The notes under the pieces were generated by a model. The model made no database searches, had not been told where the DNA came from, and saw only the letters and a program-made list of their open reading frames with translations. A program made the translations under genes and the position numbers. A stretch of DNA of 64,000 bases from Pseudomonas fortuita (GTDB lineage: Bacteria; Pseudomonadota; Gammaproteobacteria; Pseudomonadales; Pseudomonadaceae), in contig NZ_CP114035.2 of the NCBI RefSeq assembly GCF_026898135.2, forward strand, positions 5,621,501-5,685,500, written 5' to 3'. The stretch's first letter is position 1; every line of letters starts with the position of its first letter. This document shows, one piece after another, positions 1-8,585 of the stretch.

Positions 1-298
1 AGAACAGCTGCCGGATACGCCGCAGGTTGAGGTAGAGCGGCACGGCCAACGCCACAGTGGCGGGGCCCAGCAGGATGTTCATGATTTCGGTGCTCTTGCG
101 ATACTCGCTGTATTCAATGCCGCACAGCAGCAGCACGCCGATTACCAGCAACATCGATACCAGTACCGGCTGCAGGAAGATCCAGCGGGTTTTCTCGTAG
201 GCCGCCAGCACCACCTGGTAGGCACCGAGCGTGATACCGATACCAAACAAAGGATGGTGCACCACTGCATCCAGCGCGCCTTGCCAATCGGGCATCAT
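1..298 (-). CDS. LrgB/CidB-family membrane protein (partial, C-terminus outside window)
   Basis: About 99 N-terminal residues are present. The gene runs off the left edge of the window. The translation is strongly hydrophobic, with membrane segments such as GIGITLGAYQVVLAAYEK and PVLVSMLLVIGVLLLCG, and contains the NILLGPATVALAVPLY stretch typical of the LrgB/CidB family. Its ATG overlaps the stop of the upstream LrgA-like gene in an ATGA, so the two are translationally coupled. The family works with LrgA/CidA proteins in holin-like control of murein hydrolase export or in export of small metabolites. The exact role here is inferred from the family. Confidence 0.85.
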   Translation of the reverse strand, partial: MMPDWQGALDAVVHHPLFGIGITLGAYQVVLAAYEKTRWIFLQPVLVSMLLVIGVLLLCGIEYSEYRKSTEIMNILLGPATVALAVPLYLNLRRIRQLF

Positions 299-663
299 GG
301 CCGCTCCTCGCGCTTGCCCTGGCGGTGAATGAGCGTTTGCATCAGCACACCCACAAAAACCAGCGTCACCAGGCAGGAGATCAGCAGGGCTCCGGCAATC
401 GCCCAGAAGTCGGCGGCGATGTCTTTGGCATACACCATCACCCCCACTGCCGGCGGTACCAGCAACAGCGGCAGGTAGCGCAGCAGGCTGCTGGCCGCCT
501 CGTTCAATGGCTTGCCCACCTCACCGCGGGCCATGAGGAAGCCCAACAGCAGCACCAGGCCGATGATCGGCCCCGGCAGAAACGGCACCAACAAGTGGTT
601 GATCGCCGTCCCCAGCAGCTGGAACAGCACCAGCCAGGTCAAACCACGCAACAGCATAAGCAT
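295..663 (-). CDS. LrgA/CidA-family holin-like membrane protein
   Basis: The 122-residue product has about four hydrophobic segments and the family motif FLPGPIIGLVLLL near residues 28-40, followed by LRYLPLLLVPPAVGVM around residues 61-76. The length is normal for the family. It is the first gene of a two-gene unit with the LrgB-like gene downstream (ATGA overlap). It is divergent from the MaoC-like gene, with 137 bp between the starts holding both promoters. The family is proposed to form holin-like oligomers that control autolysis. I cannot tell CidA from LrgA by sequence. Confidence 0.88.
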   Translation of the reverse strand: MLMLLRGLTWLVLFQLLGTAINHLLVPFLPGPIIGLVLLLGFLMARGEVGKPLNEAASSLLRYLPLLLVPPAVGVMVYAKDIAADFWAIAGALLISCLVTLVFVGVLMQTLIHRQGKREERP

Positions 664-800
664 CTCCCTCGGGCACGGCCGCCATTATAAGCACGCACAG
701 CGATATACCGATATTCGTCGAAAAACAGACAACTTGACTGAAACGGTTCGCCGTGCTGATCTTGCACTTTCGTACCAACTGACAACCTGGAGAGTCCGCG

Positions 801-1256
801 ATGCCCTATGTGCCGGTTACAGAGCTTTCGCAGTATGTTGGTAAAGCGCTGGGCCACTCCGCCTGGCTGAAGATCGATCAGCAGCGCATCAACCTGTTCG
901 CCGAGGCGACAGGCGATTTTCAGTTCATCCATGTCGACCCTGAAAAGGCGGCCGAAACCCCGTTTGGCGGCACCATCGCCCATGGTTTTCTGACATTGTC
1001 ACTGATCCCCAAGCTGATCGAGGACATCCTGGTCCTGCCGCAAGGGCTGAAGATGGTGGTGAACTATGGGCTGGACAGCGTACGGTTCATCCAGCCGGTC
1101 AAGGTCAACAGCCAGGTGCGGCTGAAGGTGGACCTGGCCGAAGTGGTGCAGAAGAAGCCGGGGCAATGGCTGCTCAAGGCAATTGCTACGCTGGAAATCG
1201 AGGGTGAAGAGAAGCCTGCTTATATAGCTGAGTCGCTCTCGCTCTGTTTCGTCTGA
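801..1256 (+). CDS. MaoC-like hot-dog-fold hydratase
   Basis: The 151-residue protein has the hydratase-2 signature. A GDFQFIHVD segment carries the Asp and His expected for catalysis (spacing D-x4-H), followed by PFGGTIAHGFLTLSL. Proteins of this family hydrate enoyl-CoA (R-specific) or related thioesters. The start ATG follows a CTGGAGA ribosome-binding site at 787-793. It is transcribed alone, and a strong REP-type inverted repeat follows its stop. The physiological substrate cannot be read from the sequence. Confidence 0.88.
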   Translation: MPYVPVTELSQYVGKALGHSAWLKIDQQRINLFAEATGDFQFIHVDPEKAAETPFGGTIAHGFLTLSLIPKLIEDILVLPQGLKMVVNYGLDSVRFIQPVKVNSQVRLKVDLAEVVQKKPGQWLLKAIATLEIEGEEKPAYIAESLSLCFV

Positions 1257-1281
1257 TGTAACCCCCGGGGGCGCAATGCGC

Positions 1282-1351
1282 CCCATTCGCAGCACAAGGC
1301 TGCTCCCGCAGGGGTATGCGAGCTCCTGAGCAGCCTTGTGCTGCGAATGGG
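1282..1351. repeat. REP-type inverted pair after maoC-like gene
   Basis: Two perfect 24-nt arms (1282-1305 and 1328-1351) flank a 22-nt loop. The arms contain the REP core GCAGCACAAGGCTGCTC and its complement. The structure lies between the MaoC-like gene and prmA and could stabilise or terminate the upstream transcript. Confidence 0.85.
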
Positions 1352-1452
1352 CTGCACAGCGGCCCCGATCCACAAATCTTCCGCACTCGCGTAGACTGCG
1401 AGCCTTCGCGCAGCCTAGGGCTGCCCCCGTCGATTTACCAAAGGTGCCCGCC

Positions 1453-2331
1453 ATGCCCTGGCTGCAAGTACGCCTGGCCATCAGCCCGGAACAAGCCGAA
1501 ACCTACGAAGATGCCCTGCTCGAAGTAGGCGCCGTCTCGGTCACGTTCATGGATGCCGAAGATCAACCGATCTTCGAGCCAGACCTCAACACCACCCCGC
1601 TGTGGTCGCACACCCACCTGCTGGCGCTGTTCGAGGCCGATGCCGAGCCCGAGCAGGTGTTTGCCCACCTGCGCCTGCTGACCGGCGCCGAGCTGCCACA
1701 GCACCAGGCCGAGGTAATCGAGGACCAGGACTGGGAGCGCAGCTGGATGGACAACTTCCAGCCTATGCGTTTCGGCCGCCGCCTGTGGATTGTGCCCAGC
1801 TGGCACGACGCCCCGGAAAAGGACGCAGTGAACCTGCTGCTGGACCCAGGCCTTGCCTTTGGCACTGGCACCCACCCCACCACTGCCCTGTGCCTGGAAT
1901 GGCTCGACGGCCAGCAACTTGAAGGCACCCAGGTGCTGGACTTCGGCTGCGGCTCGGGCATTCTGGCCATCGCTTCGCTACTGCTGGGCGCGCGTGAAGC
2001 GGTCGGTACCGACATCGACGTGCAGGCCATCGAAGCTTCGCGCGATAACGCCCAGCGCAACGGCATTGCCGATGAGAAGCTGGCGCTGTACCTGCCCGAG
2101 CACATGCCGGCCATGCAGGCCGACGTGCTGGTCGCCAATATCCTCGCTGGCCCGCTGGTGTCGCTGGCTCCGCAGCTGTCGGGCCTGGTGCGCCCAGGTG
2201 GCCTGCTGGCGCTGTCCGGCATTCTGGCCGAACAGGGTGAGGACGTGGCTGCGGCCTACGCCGCCGACTTCGAGCTGGACCCGATCGTCGTTCGCGATGG
2301 CTGGGTGCGCATCAGTGGTCGCCGCCGCTAA
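1453..2331 (+). CDS. prmA: Ribosomal protein L11 methyltransferase
   Basis: The 292-residue length matches PrmA. The start [10 protein letters not shown] is chosen because family members begin there. The reading frame stays open upstream to 1336, but that stretch is REP-derived. The C-terminal Rossmann methyltransferase domain carries the SAM motif [14 protein letters not shown] near residues 160-173 and the preceding [14 protein letters not shown] loop. The enzyme trimethylates several amino groups of ribosomal protein L11. It is followed after 42 bp by the DUF3426 gene, probably in one operon. Confidence 0.96.
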   Translation: MPWLQVRLAISPEQAETYEDALLEVGAVSVTFMDAEDQPIFEPDLNTTPLWSHTHLLALFEADAEPEQVFAHLRLLTGAELPQHQAEVIEDQDWERSWMDNFQPMRFGRRLWIVPSWHDAPEKDAVNLLLDPGLAFGTGTHPTTALCLEWLDGQQLEGTQVLDFGCGSGILAIASLLLGAREAVGTDIDVQAIEASRDNAQRNGIADEKLALYLPEHMPAMQADVLVANILAGPLVSLAPQLSGLVRPGGLLALSGILAEQGEDVAAAYAADFELDPIVVRDGWVRISGRRR

Positions 2332-2373
2332 GCGGGCCTAGAATATCCTTCTGCACAGCTCCCGGATTGCCGC

Positions 2374-3741
2374 ATGACCGACAGTTTCGTCACCCAGTGC
2401 CCGCATTGCCAGACCAGCTTTCGCGTCACCCACCACCAGTTGAGCGTGGCCCGCGGCGTAGTCCGCTGCGGCCATTGCCTACAGGTGTTCAATGCCGCCA
2501 AGCAACTGCTGGAGCAGAACCGTGCCAGCGCACCTGAGCTGCCGGTGCCAGTACCTGCACCTGTGCCTGTGCCAGCGGCGCCTGCCGAGCCCGTGCCCGC
2601 GCCGGCAATCACGCCCGAGCCTGTCCCCCGCGAGCGCAGCATTACCCCTGACGAGGACTGGGCCCTGACCGCCCAGGCGCTGGACGCACTTGACCTCGAC
2701 CAGGAGCTCGCACGCCTGGAGCGGCGCGGCCAACCGACCCAGGCACGCCCCGCCAACATGGATGACGGGCTGCAGGCGCGGCGTGACGAACCGGGCCCGG
2801 ACGAGCACGCGGACGACTTGTTCGGCAACGCCACCGGTGAGCCCTTCGAGCCAAAAACGCCCGCAGAGCCCGCCCCTGTGCTGGAGCCGCAGCCCCTGGA
2901 ACTGGACCTGGAGCCTGTACCCGGCGAACGCACCGAGCCGACACTGGGCAGTAACCTTGACCTGGACAACGATGACGAGCCGCCCGTACACCGCGCAGCC
3001 GAAATCGATGACCAGGCCGCATTCAGCGAACCGCTGCGCGCCAGCGATGACGAAATCCCGGAAAAAGGCCTGAGCGCCCGCGATGATGAACCGCTGGCCC
3101 TGCACCTGTCGGCGCGCGACGATGACCCTGATGAGCCGCTGCCGGGTGAACGCCTGGAGCCGGGCCTTGCCAGCAAGCCCGAGCGCCCGCTGCGCAAGGA
3201 GCCGCTGGTCGATGTGGTCGACGACCCACTGCAACTGGGCTGGGAAAAACCCGCACCCAACTGGGGCAAACGCCTGCTGTGGGGCTTCCTGACCCTGCTG
3301 GCCGCTGGCCTGCTGGCATTCCAGTATGTGTGGTTCCACTTCGACGAGATGGCCCGCCAGGACCAGTACCGGCCGATCTTCCAGCAAATTTGCCCGATGG
3401 TCGGGTGCCAGGTACCGACCCGCGTCGATATCTCAAGAATCAAGAGCAGCAACCTGGTGGTGCGCAGCCACCCGGATTTCAAAGGCGCACTGATCGTCGA
3501 TGCGATCATTTACAACCGTGCACCGTTCGCCCAACCGTTCCCGCTGCTGGAACTGCGTTTTGCCGACCTCAATGGCCAACTGATCGCCAGCCGGCGCTTC
3601 AAACCCAGCGAGTACCTGTCCGGCGAATTGGCCGGGCGTGGCGACATGCCAAGCCAGACGCCGATCCATATCGCCCTGGACATCCTCGACCCGGGGCCGA
3701 AGGCCGTGAACTACAGCCTCAGCTTCCGTTCGCCGGAATAG
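2374..3741 (+). CDS. Zinc-ribbon (MJ0042-type) / DUF3426 membrane-anchored protein
   Basis: The 455-residue protein begins with a zinc ribbon having two Cys-x2-Cys knuckles (CPHC near residue 9, CGHC near residue 31). A long linker of about 250 residues follows, rich in Pro, Glu and Asp and so acidic and low in complexity. One transmembrane helix lies near residues 302-322. The C-terminal DUF3426 domain should be on the periplasmic side. The family is common in proteobacteria just after prmA and just before dusB-fis, as here. Its function is not known. The linker length is the most variable part. Confidence 0.9.
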   Translation: MTDSFVTQCPHCQTSFRVTHHQLSVARGVVRCGHCLQVFNAAKQLLEQNRASAPELPVPVPAPVPVPAAPAEPVPAPAITPEPVPRERSITPDEDWALTAQALDALDLDQELARLERRGQPTQARPANMDDGLQARRDEPGPDEHADDLFGNATGEPFEPKTPAEPAPVLEPQPLELDLEPVPGERTEPTLGSNLDLDNDDEPPVHRAAEIDDQAAFSEPLRASDDEIPEKGLSARDDEPLALHLSARDDDPDEPLPGERLEPGLASKPERPLRKEPLVDVVDDPLQLGWEKPAPNWGKRLLWGFLTLLAAGLLAFQYVWFHFDEMARQDQYRPIFQQICPMVGCQVPTRVDISRIKSSNLVVRSHPDFKGALIVDAIIYNRAPFAQPFPLLELRFADLNGQLIASRRFKPSEYLSGELAGRGDMPSQTPIHIALDILDPGPKAVNYSLSFRSPE

Positions 3742-3937
3742 CCAGCAACCCTGTGGAGGCGGGGATGCCCGCTCCCAGAGGGTACGCGCGGTACCCGGAT
3801 CTTGGCTCATACCAAAAGTCATAAGCCGACAACTGTTCAGATTTTATCCAAATCCATCTTTATCCGGTCACCGAGAGCGGGTATCATGCCCACCCTTTTT
3901 CGAACTCCAAGATTCGGCCCCACAACAGGGATCACCT
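3742..3937. promoter_or_regulatory. Upstream region of dusB-fis
   Basis: This 196-bp gap begins with a degenerate REP half (3749-3780). A perfect 6-bp hairpin follows (GGGTAC at 3780-3785 with GTACCC at 3791-3796). The last 100 bp are markedly AT-richer (TTTTATCC, TTTATCC) and hold a -10-like TATCAT at 3881-3886. It most likely carries the dusB-fis promoter. No operator can be assigned with confidence. Confidence 0.45.
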
Positions 3938-4951
3938 ATGTCGGCGGTACGCATCGGCCCATACACACTACGTAACAACCTGATCCTCGCGCCCATGGCC
4001 GGGGTCACGGACCAACCTTTCCGTACGCTTTGCAAGCGCCTGGGCGCAGGCATGGTGGTATCGGAGATGGTCTCCAGCGACATGAGCCTGTGGAACAGCC
4101 GCAAGTCGAGCCTGCGCCGCATCCATGAAGGCGATCCCGAGCCACGCTCGGTGCAGATCGCCGGTGGTGACGCGCAGATGATGGCTGCAGCAGCAAAGGC
4201 CAACGTCGAAGCGGGCGCCCAGATCATCGACATCAACATGGGCTGCCCGGCAAAAAAAGTCTGCAACAAAGCTGCAGGCTCTGCTTTATTGAGAGATGAA
4301 GCCTTGGTCAGCGAGATCCTCCACGCCGTGGTCGGCGCTGTGGACGTCCCGGTGACCCTGAAGATCCGCACCGGTTGGGACCGGGCGAACAAGAACGGCC
4401 TGAACGTGGCGAAAATTGCCGAACAGGCCGGCATCCAGGCGCTGGCGGTGCATGGCCGTACACGTGCCGATCTTTACACCGGCGAAGCCGAATACGACAC
4501 CATCGCAGCCATCAAGCAAGCGGTGTCGATCCCGGTCTTTGCCAATGGCGATATCACCTCGCCAGAAAAGGCCCGGGCGGTGCTGGATGCCACCGGGGTC
4601 GACGGCTTGTTGATTGGCCGGGCAGCCCAAGGGCGGCCATGGATCTTTCGCGAGATCGAGCATTACCTGCGCACTGGCGAACACCTGCCAGCGCCGCAAC
4701 TGGACGAAGTGGAACGCATCCTGCTGGAGCATCTGGCCGCGTTGCATGCCTTTTATGGCGATGTGATGGGCGTACGTATCGCCCGCAAGCACGTTGGCTG
4801 GTACCTGGCAACACGACCCGGCGGCAAGGAGTTTCGCTCCCGGTTCAACGCTTTGGAAGACACACAAGCGCAGTGCGCCAACGTTCGCGCGTTTTTCAGT
4901 GAACGTCGACAGAGCCTTGGGACAGAGGACGGACAAGGGGTGGCCGCATGA
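3938..4951 (+). CDS. dusB: tRNA-dihydrouridine synthase B
   Basis: The 337-residue FMN-dependent TIM-barrel enzyme reduces uridine to dihydrouridine in tRNA (position 17 in the E. coli enzyme). Diagnostic stretches are [20 protein letters not shown] near the N-terminus, [15 protein letters not shown] with the catalytic cysteine near residue 100, and VFANGDI and [15 protein letters not shown] for FMN phosphate binding. Its last codons overlap the fis start (ATGA at 4948). The dusB-fis pairing is the classic gammaproteobacterial arrangement, which supports both calls. Confidence 0.97.
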   Translation: MSAVRIGPYTLRNNLILAPMAGVTDQPFRTLCKRLGAGMVVSEMVSSDMSLWNSRKSSLRRIHEGDPEPRSVQIAGGDAQMMAAAAKANVEAGAQIIDINMGCPAKKVCNKAAGSALLRDEALVSEILHAVVGAVDVPVTLKIRTGWDRANKNGLNVAKIAEQAGIQALAVHGRTRADLYTGEAEYDTIAAIKQAVSIPVFANGDITSPEKARAVLDATGVDGLLIGRAAQGRPWIFREIEHYLRTGEHLPAPQLDEVERILLEHLAALHAFYGDVMGVRIARKHVGWYLATRPGGKEFRSRFNALEDTQAQCANVRAFFSERRQSLGTEDGQGVAA

Positions 4952-5268
4952 CGATGATGACAGAGACATTTGTGAGTGGAACAACGCCCGTGAGCGACAA
5001 CGCCAACCTGAAACAGCACCTCAACACGCCGAGCGAAGAGGGCCAGACCCTTCGCGACAGCGTCGAGAAGGCGCTGCACAACTACTTCGCCCACCTGGAA
5101 GGCGCGACCGTCACGGACGTGTACAACCTGGTGCTCTCCGAAGTGGAGGCGCCCCTGCTCGAGAGCGTGATGAATTACGTGAAGGGCAACCAGACCAAGG
5201 CCAGCGAGATGCTCGGGCTGAACCGAGGCACCCTGCGCAAGAAGCTCAAGCAGTACGACTTGCTGTAA
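4948..5268 (+). CDS. fis: DNA-binding protein Fis
   Basis: The 106-residue nucleoid protein and growth-phase regulator has the C-terminal helix-turn-helix [20 protein letters not shown] and ends KQYDLL as expected. The N-terminal extension before [13 protein letters not shown] is slightly longer than in E. coli Fis (98 aa), as usual in Pseudomonas. It is translationally coupled to dusB and followed by an intrinsic terminator. An internal ATG (4957) could also serve as start. Confidence 0.97.
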   Translation: MTMMTETFVSGTTPVSDNANLKQHLNTPSEEGQTLRDSVEKALHNYFAHLEGATVTDVYNLVLSEVEAPLLESVMNYVKGNQTKASEMLGLNRGTLRKKLKQYDLL

Positions 5269-5284
5269 GCCAGAATCCCAACCA

Positions 5285-5319
5285 GAAAAGGCGGCTCCCT
5301 GAACAGAGGCGCCTTTTTT
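5285..5319 (+). terminator. Intrinsic terminator after fis
   Basis: An AAAAGGCG arm pairs with CGCCTTTT and runs straight into a T tract, 16 bp after the fis stop. It separates the dusB-fis unit from purH. Confidence 0.85.
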
Positions 5320-5349
5320 GCAGACTCCACCGCGTTATTGGAACCCGAA

Positions 5350-6957
5350 ATGACCGACCAGACTACCCGCCTGCCAGTCCGCCGCGCCCTGATCAGCGTC
5401 TCCGACAAGACCGGTATCCTCGAATTCGCCCGTGAGCTGCAGCAGCTCGGTGTCGAGATCCTGTCCACCGGCGGCACCTACAAGCTGCTCAAGGACAACG
5501 GCGTGAACGCGGTGGAAGTGGCCGACTACACCGGCTTCGCCGAAATGATGGATGGCCGGGTCAAGACCCTGCACCCGAAAATCCACGGTGGCATCCTGGG
5601 CCGTCGCGGCACCGACGACGCCATCATGAGCGAGCACGGTATCAAGCCGATCGACCTGGTTGCGGTCAACCTGTACCCGTTCGAAGCCACCATTTCCAAG
5701 CCTGGCTGTGACTTGCCAACCGCCATCGAGAACATCGACATCGGCGGCCCGACCATGGTCCGTTCGGCAGCCAAGAACCACAAAGATGTCGCCATCGTGG
5801 TCAACGCCAGCGACTACGCCGGCATTGTCGAAAGCCTGAAGGCCGGCGGCCTGACCTACGCCCAGCGCTTCGACCTGATGCTCAAGGCGTTCGAGCACAC
5901 TGCCGCCTACGACGGCATGATCGCCAACTACATGGGCACCATCGACCAGGCCAAGGACACCCTTTCGACTTCCGCACGCAGCGAATTCCCGCGTACCTTC
6001 AACAGCCAGTTCGTCAAGGCCCAGGAAATGCGCTACGGCGAGAACCCGCACCAGAGCGCGGCGTTCTACGTAGAAGCCAAAAAAGGCGAAGCGAGCATTT
6101 CCACTGCCATCCAGCTGCAAGGCAAGGAGCTGTCGTTCAACAACGTGGCCGACACCGACGCCGCGCTGGAGTGCGTGAAGAGTTTCGTCAAGCCGGCCTG
6201 TGTCATCGTCAAGCATGCCAACCCGTGCGGCGTGGCTGTTGTGCCTGAAGACGAAGGCGGCATCCGCAAGGCCTACGACCTGGCCTACGCCACCGACACC
6301 GAGTCGGCCTTCGGCGGCATCATTGCCTTCAACCGCGAACTGGACGGCGAAACTGCCAAGGCCATCGTCGAGCGCCAGTTCGTCGAAGTGATCATCGCGC
6401 CGAAAATTTCCCAGGCTGCCCGCGACGTGGTGGCTGCCAAGCAAAACGTACGCCTGCTGGAATGCGGCGAGTGGCCAGCCGAACGCGCTGCCGGCTGGGA
6501 CTTCAAGCGCGTCAATGGCGGCCTGTTGGTACAAAGCCGCGACATCGGCATGATCACCGCCGATGACTTGAAGATCGTCACCAAACGGGCCCCGACCGAG
6601 CAAGAAATCCACGACCTGGTATTTGCCTGGAAAGTGGCCAAGTTCGTCAAGTCCAACGCCATTGTCTACGCCAAGCAGCGCCAGACCATCGGCGTGGGTG
6701 CAGGCCAGATGAGCCGCGTCAACTCCGCGCGTATTGCTGCAATCAAGGCCGAGCATGCTGGCCTGCAGGTGCAGGGCGCAGTCATGGCATCGGATGCGTT
6801 CTTCCCGTTCCGTGATGGCATCGACAATGCCGCTAAAGTGGGTATCAGCGCCGTGATCCAGCCGGGTGGCTCAATGCGTGATGCCGAAGTCATCGCTGCT
6901 GCTGACGAAGCCGGTATCGCGATGGTATTCACCGGTATGCGCCACTTCCGCCACTGA
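5350..6957 (+). CDS. purH: Bifunctional AICAR transformylase / IMP cyclohydrolase
   Basis: The 535-residue enzyme performs the last two steps of IMP synthesis. The N-terminal MGS-like cyclohydrolase domain begins [18 protein letters not shown] and includes [15 protein letters not shown]. The C-terminal formyltransferase domain contains the conserved KHANPCG and [13 protein letters not shown] stretches. I place the start at the ATG at 5350 rather than at the TTG four codons earlier. purD follows after a 182-bp gap that holds a large hairpin. Confidence 0.97.
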   Translation: MTDQTTRLPVRRALISVSDKTGILEFARELQQLGVEILSTGGTYKLLKDNGVNAVEVADYTGFAEMMDGRVKTLHPKIHGGILGRRGTDDAIMSEHGIKPIDLVAVNLYPFEATISKPGCDLPTAIENIDIGGPTMVRSAAKNHKDVAIVVNASDYAGIVESLKAGGLTYAQRFDLMLKAFEHTAAYDGMIANYMGTIDQAKDTLSTSARSEFPRTFNSQFVKAQEMRYGENPHQSAAFYVEAKKGEASISTAIQLQGKELSFNNVADTDAALECVKSFVKPACVIVKHANPCGVAVVPEDEGGIRKAYDLAYATDTESAFGGIIAFNRELDGETAKAIVERQFVEVIIAPKISQAARDVVAAKQNVRLLECGEWPAERAAGWDFKRVNGGLLVQSRDIGMITADDLKIVTKRAPTEQEIHDLVFAWKVAKFVKSNAIVYAKQRQTIGVGAGQMSRVNSARIAAIKAEHAGLQVQGAVMASDAFFPFRDGIDNAAKVGISAVIQPGGSMRDAEVIAAADEAGIAMVFTGMRHFRH

Positions 6958-6974
6958 TTTACGGCAATCGGCCG

Positions 6975-7085
6975 CACTGAAGCAGGCATCTGCTGCGTTG
7001 GGGCCGGTTCCGCTGATGCTCATTGCCAGAAGGCAACTCCGCTCATCGGAACCGGCCCCGCCTTGCATCTACCTGCTTCATTGCG
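6975..7085. other. Long nested hairpin between purH and purD
   Basis: An outer stem pairs TGAAGCAGG (6978-6986) with CCTGCTTCA (7072-7080). A perfect 13-bp stem pairs GGGGCCGGTTCCG (7000-7012) with its complement at 7047-7059. The tip holds a small hairpin, TTGCC-AGAA-GGCAA, near 7023-7036. No T run follows, so it is not a standard terminator. It could be a structured RNA leader of purD, a processing site or a relic palindromic element. Confidence 0.7.
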
Positions 7086-7139
7086 ACCTCGTACAGCGTG
7101 AGGCTTCGCCTTGCGCCCGAAAGAATTCGAGGTTTTGAC

Positions 7140-8435
7140 ATGAAAGTTTTGATCATCGGCAGCGGCGGCCGTGAGCACGCCCTGGCCTGGAAAGTTGCCC
7201 AGGACCCACGCGTGGAGAAAGTCTTCGTTGCCCCAGGCAACGCCGGCACCGCCATTGAAGCCAAGTGCGAGAACGTCGCCCTCGACGTATGCGCCCTGGA
7301 ACAACTGGCCGACTTTGCCGAGAAAAACGTCGACCTGACCATCGTCGGCCCGGAAGCACCACTGGTCATCGGGGTGGTCGACCTGTTCCGCAGCCGTGGC
7401 CTGGACTGCTTCGGCCCAACCAAGGGTGCAGCGCAGCTGGAAGGCTCCAAGGCCTTCACCAAGGACTTCCTGGCGCGTCACAAGATCCCGACCGCCGACT
7501 ACCAGAATTTCACCGAAATCGAGCCGGCCCTGGCCTACCTGCAAGAAAAAGGCGCGCCGATCGTGATCAAGGCCGACGGCCTGGCTGCGGGCAAAGGCGT
7601 CATCGTCGCCATGACCCTCGAAGAAGCCGAAGCCGCCGTGCGTGACATGCTGGCCGGCAATGCCTTCGGTGAAGCCGGTTCGCGCGTGGTGATCGAAGAG
7701 TTCCTCGACGGCGAAGAAGCCAGCTTCATCGTCATGGTCGACGGCCACAACGTGCTGCCCATGGCCACCAGCCAGGACCACAAGCGCGTCGGCGATCAGG
7801 ACACCGGCCCGAACACGGGCGGCATGGGTGCCTACTCCCCTGCCCCGGTCGTTACCGCCGACGTGCACCAGCGCGTGATGGACCAGGTGATCTGGCCAAC
7901 TGTGCGCGGCATGGCCGAGGAAGGCAACGTCTACACCGGCTTCCTCTATGCTGGCCTGATGATCGACAAGGCGGGCAACCCCAAGGTCATCGAGTTCAAC
8001 TGCCGCTTCGGCGACCCAGAGACCCAGCCGGTCATGCTGCGCCTGGAGTCGAGCCTGGTGCTGCTGATCGAAGCCGCCTTCGCCAAGGCGCTGGACAAGG
8101 TCGAAGCCCAGTGGGACCCACGCCCGAGCCTGGGCGTTGTGCTGGCGGCTGGCGGTTACCCGGGCGACTACGCCAAGGGCGACGTGATCAGCGGCCTGGA
8201 CGCAGCAGCCAAGATCGAAGGCAAGGTGTTCCATGCCGGTACTTCGCTCAAGGACGGCCAAGTGGTCACCAACGGCGGGCGCGTGCTGTGCGCCACGGCA
8301 ATGGGCAGCACGGTTGCCGATGCGCAGCAGCAGGCTTACCGCCTGGCCAGGGAAGTAAGCTGGAACGGCAGTTTCTACCGCACCGACATCGGCTACCGGG
8401 CCATCGCCCGCGAGCGCGGTGAACACCAGCAGTAA
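7140..8435 (+). CDS. purD: Phosphoribosylamine-glycine ligase (GAR synthetase)
   Basis: The 431-residue ATP-grasp enzyme catalyses the second step of purine synthesis. The start MKVLIIGSGGREHALAWK is canonical for PurD. An open frame continues 39 codons upstream to 7023 but overlaps the purH-purD hairpin and lacks conservation. Typical segments are KADGLAAGKGV (ATP binding), DHKRVGDQDTGPNTGGMGAY and EFNCRFGDPETQ (metal and ATP ligands). It follows purH and precedes retS, as in P. aeruginosa. Confidence 0.97.
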   Translation: MKVLIIGSGGREHALAWKVAQDPRVEKVFVAPGNAGTAIEAKCENVALDVCALEQLADFAEKNVDLTIVGPEAPLVIGVVDLFRSRGLDCFGPTKGAAQLEGSKAFTKDFLARHKIPTADYQNFTEIEPALAYLQEKGAPIVIKADGLAAGKGVIVAMTLEEAEAAVRDMLAGNAFGEAGSRVVIEEFLDGEEASFIVMVDGHNVLPMATSQDHKRVGDQDTGPNTGGMGAYSPAPVVTADVHQRVMDQVIWPTVRGMAEEGNVYTGFLYAGLMIDKAGNPKVIEFNCRFGDPETQPVMLRLESSLVLLIEAAFAKALDKVEAQWDPRPSLGVVLAAGGYPGDYAKGDVISGLDAAAKIEGKVFHAGTSLKDGQVVTNGGRVLCATAMGSTVADAQQQAYRLAREVSWNGSFYRTDIGYRAIARERGEHQQ

Positions 8436-8585
8436 GCACTACCGGAACGCCGTGCCGCCCGGGGCTGTCAACCGCCCGGCGCACGGCATCCGGCTCGTCG
8501 ACAAGGCCCGGCACGGGCCTTGCCTTCGACTTGGCGCGCCGCGCATAGTTAGTACCCGGCACATCGGCTAAGAAGGGATTTCGTA
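8436..8585. other. purD-retS gap with two GC-rich hairpins
   Basis: A compact hairpin AAGGCCCG-GCA-CGGGCCTT sits at 8503-8521, and a larger imperfect GC-rich stem-loop lies at about 8450-8486. Neither is followed by a clear T run. They may end the purHD transcript or protect its 3' end. A Shine-Dalgarno-like AAGAAGGGA (8571-8579) precedes the retS GTG. Confidence 0.5.

Noticed and set aside
5335..6756. Long minus-strand open frame opposite purH
   Set aside because: It is an antisense shadow of a GC-biased gene with low-complexity translation. Similar shadows oppose retS, cobJ, cycA and urtB.
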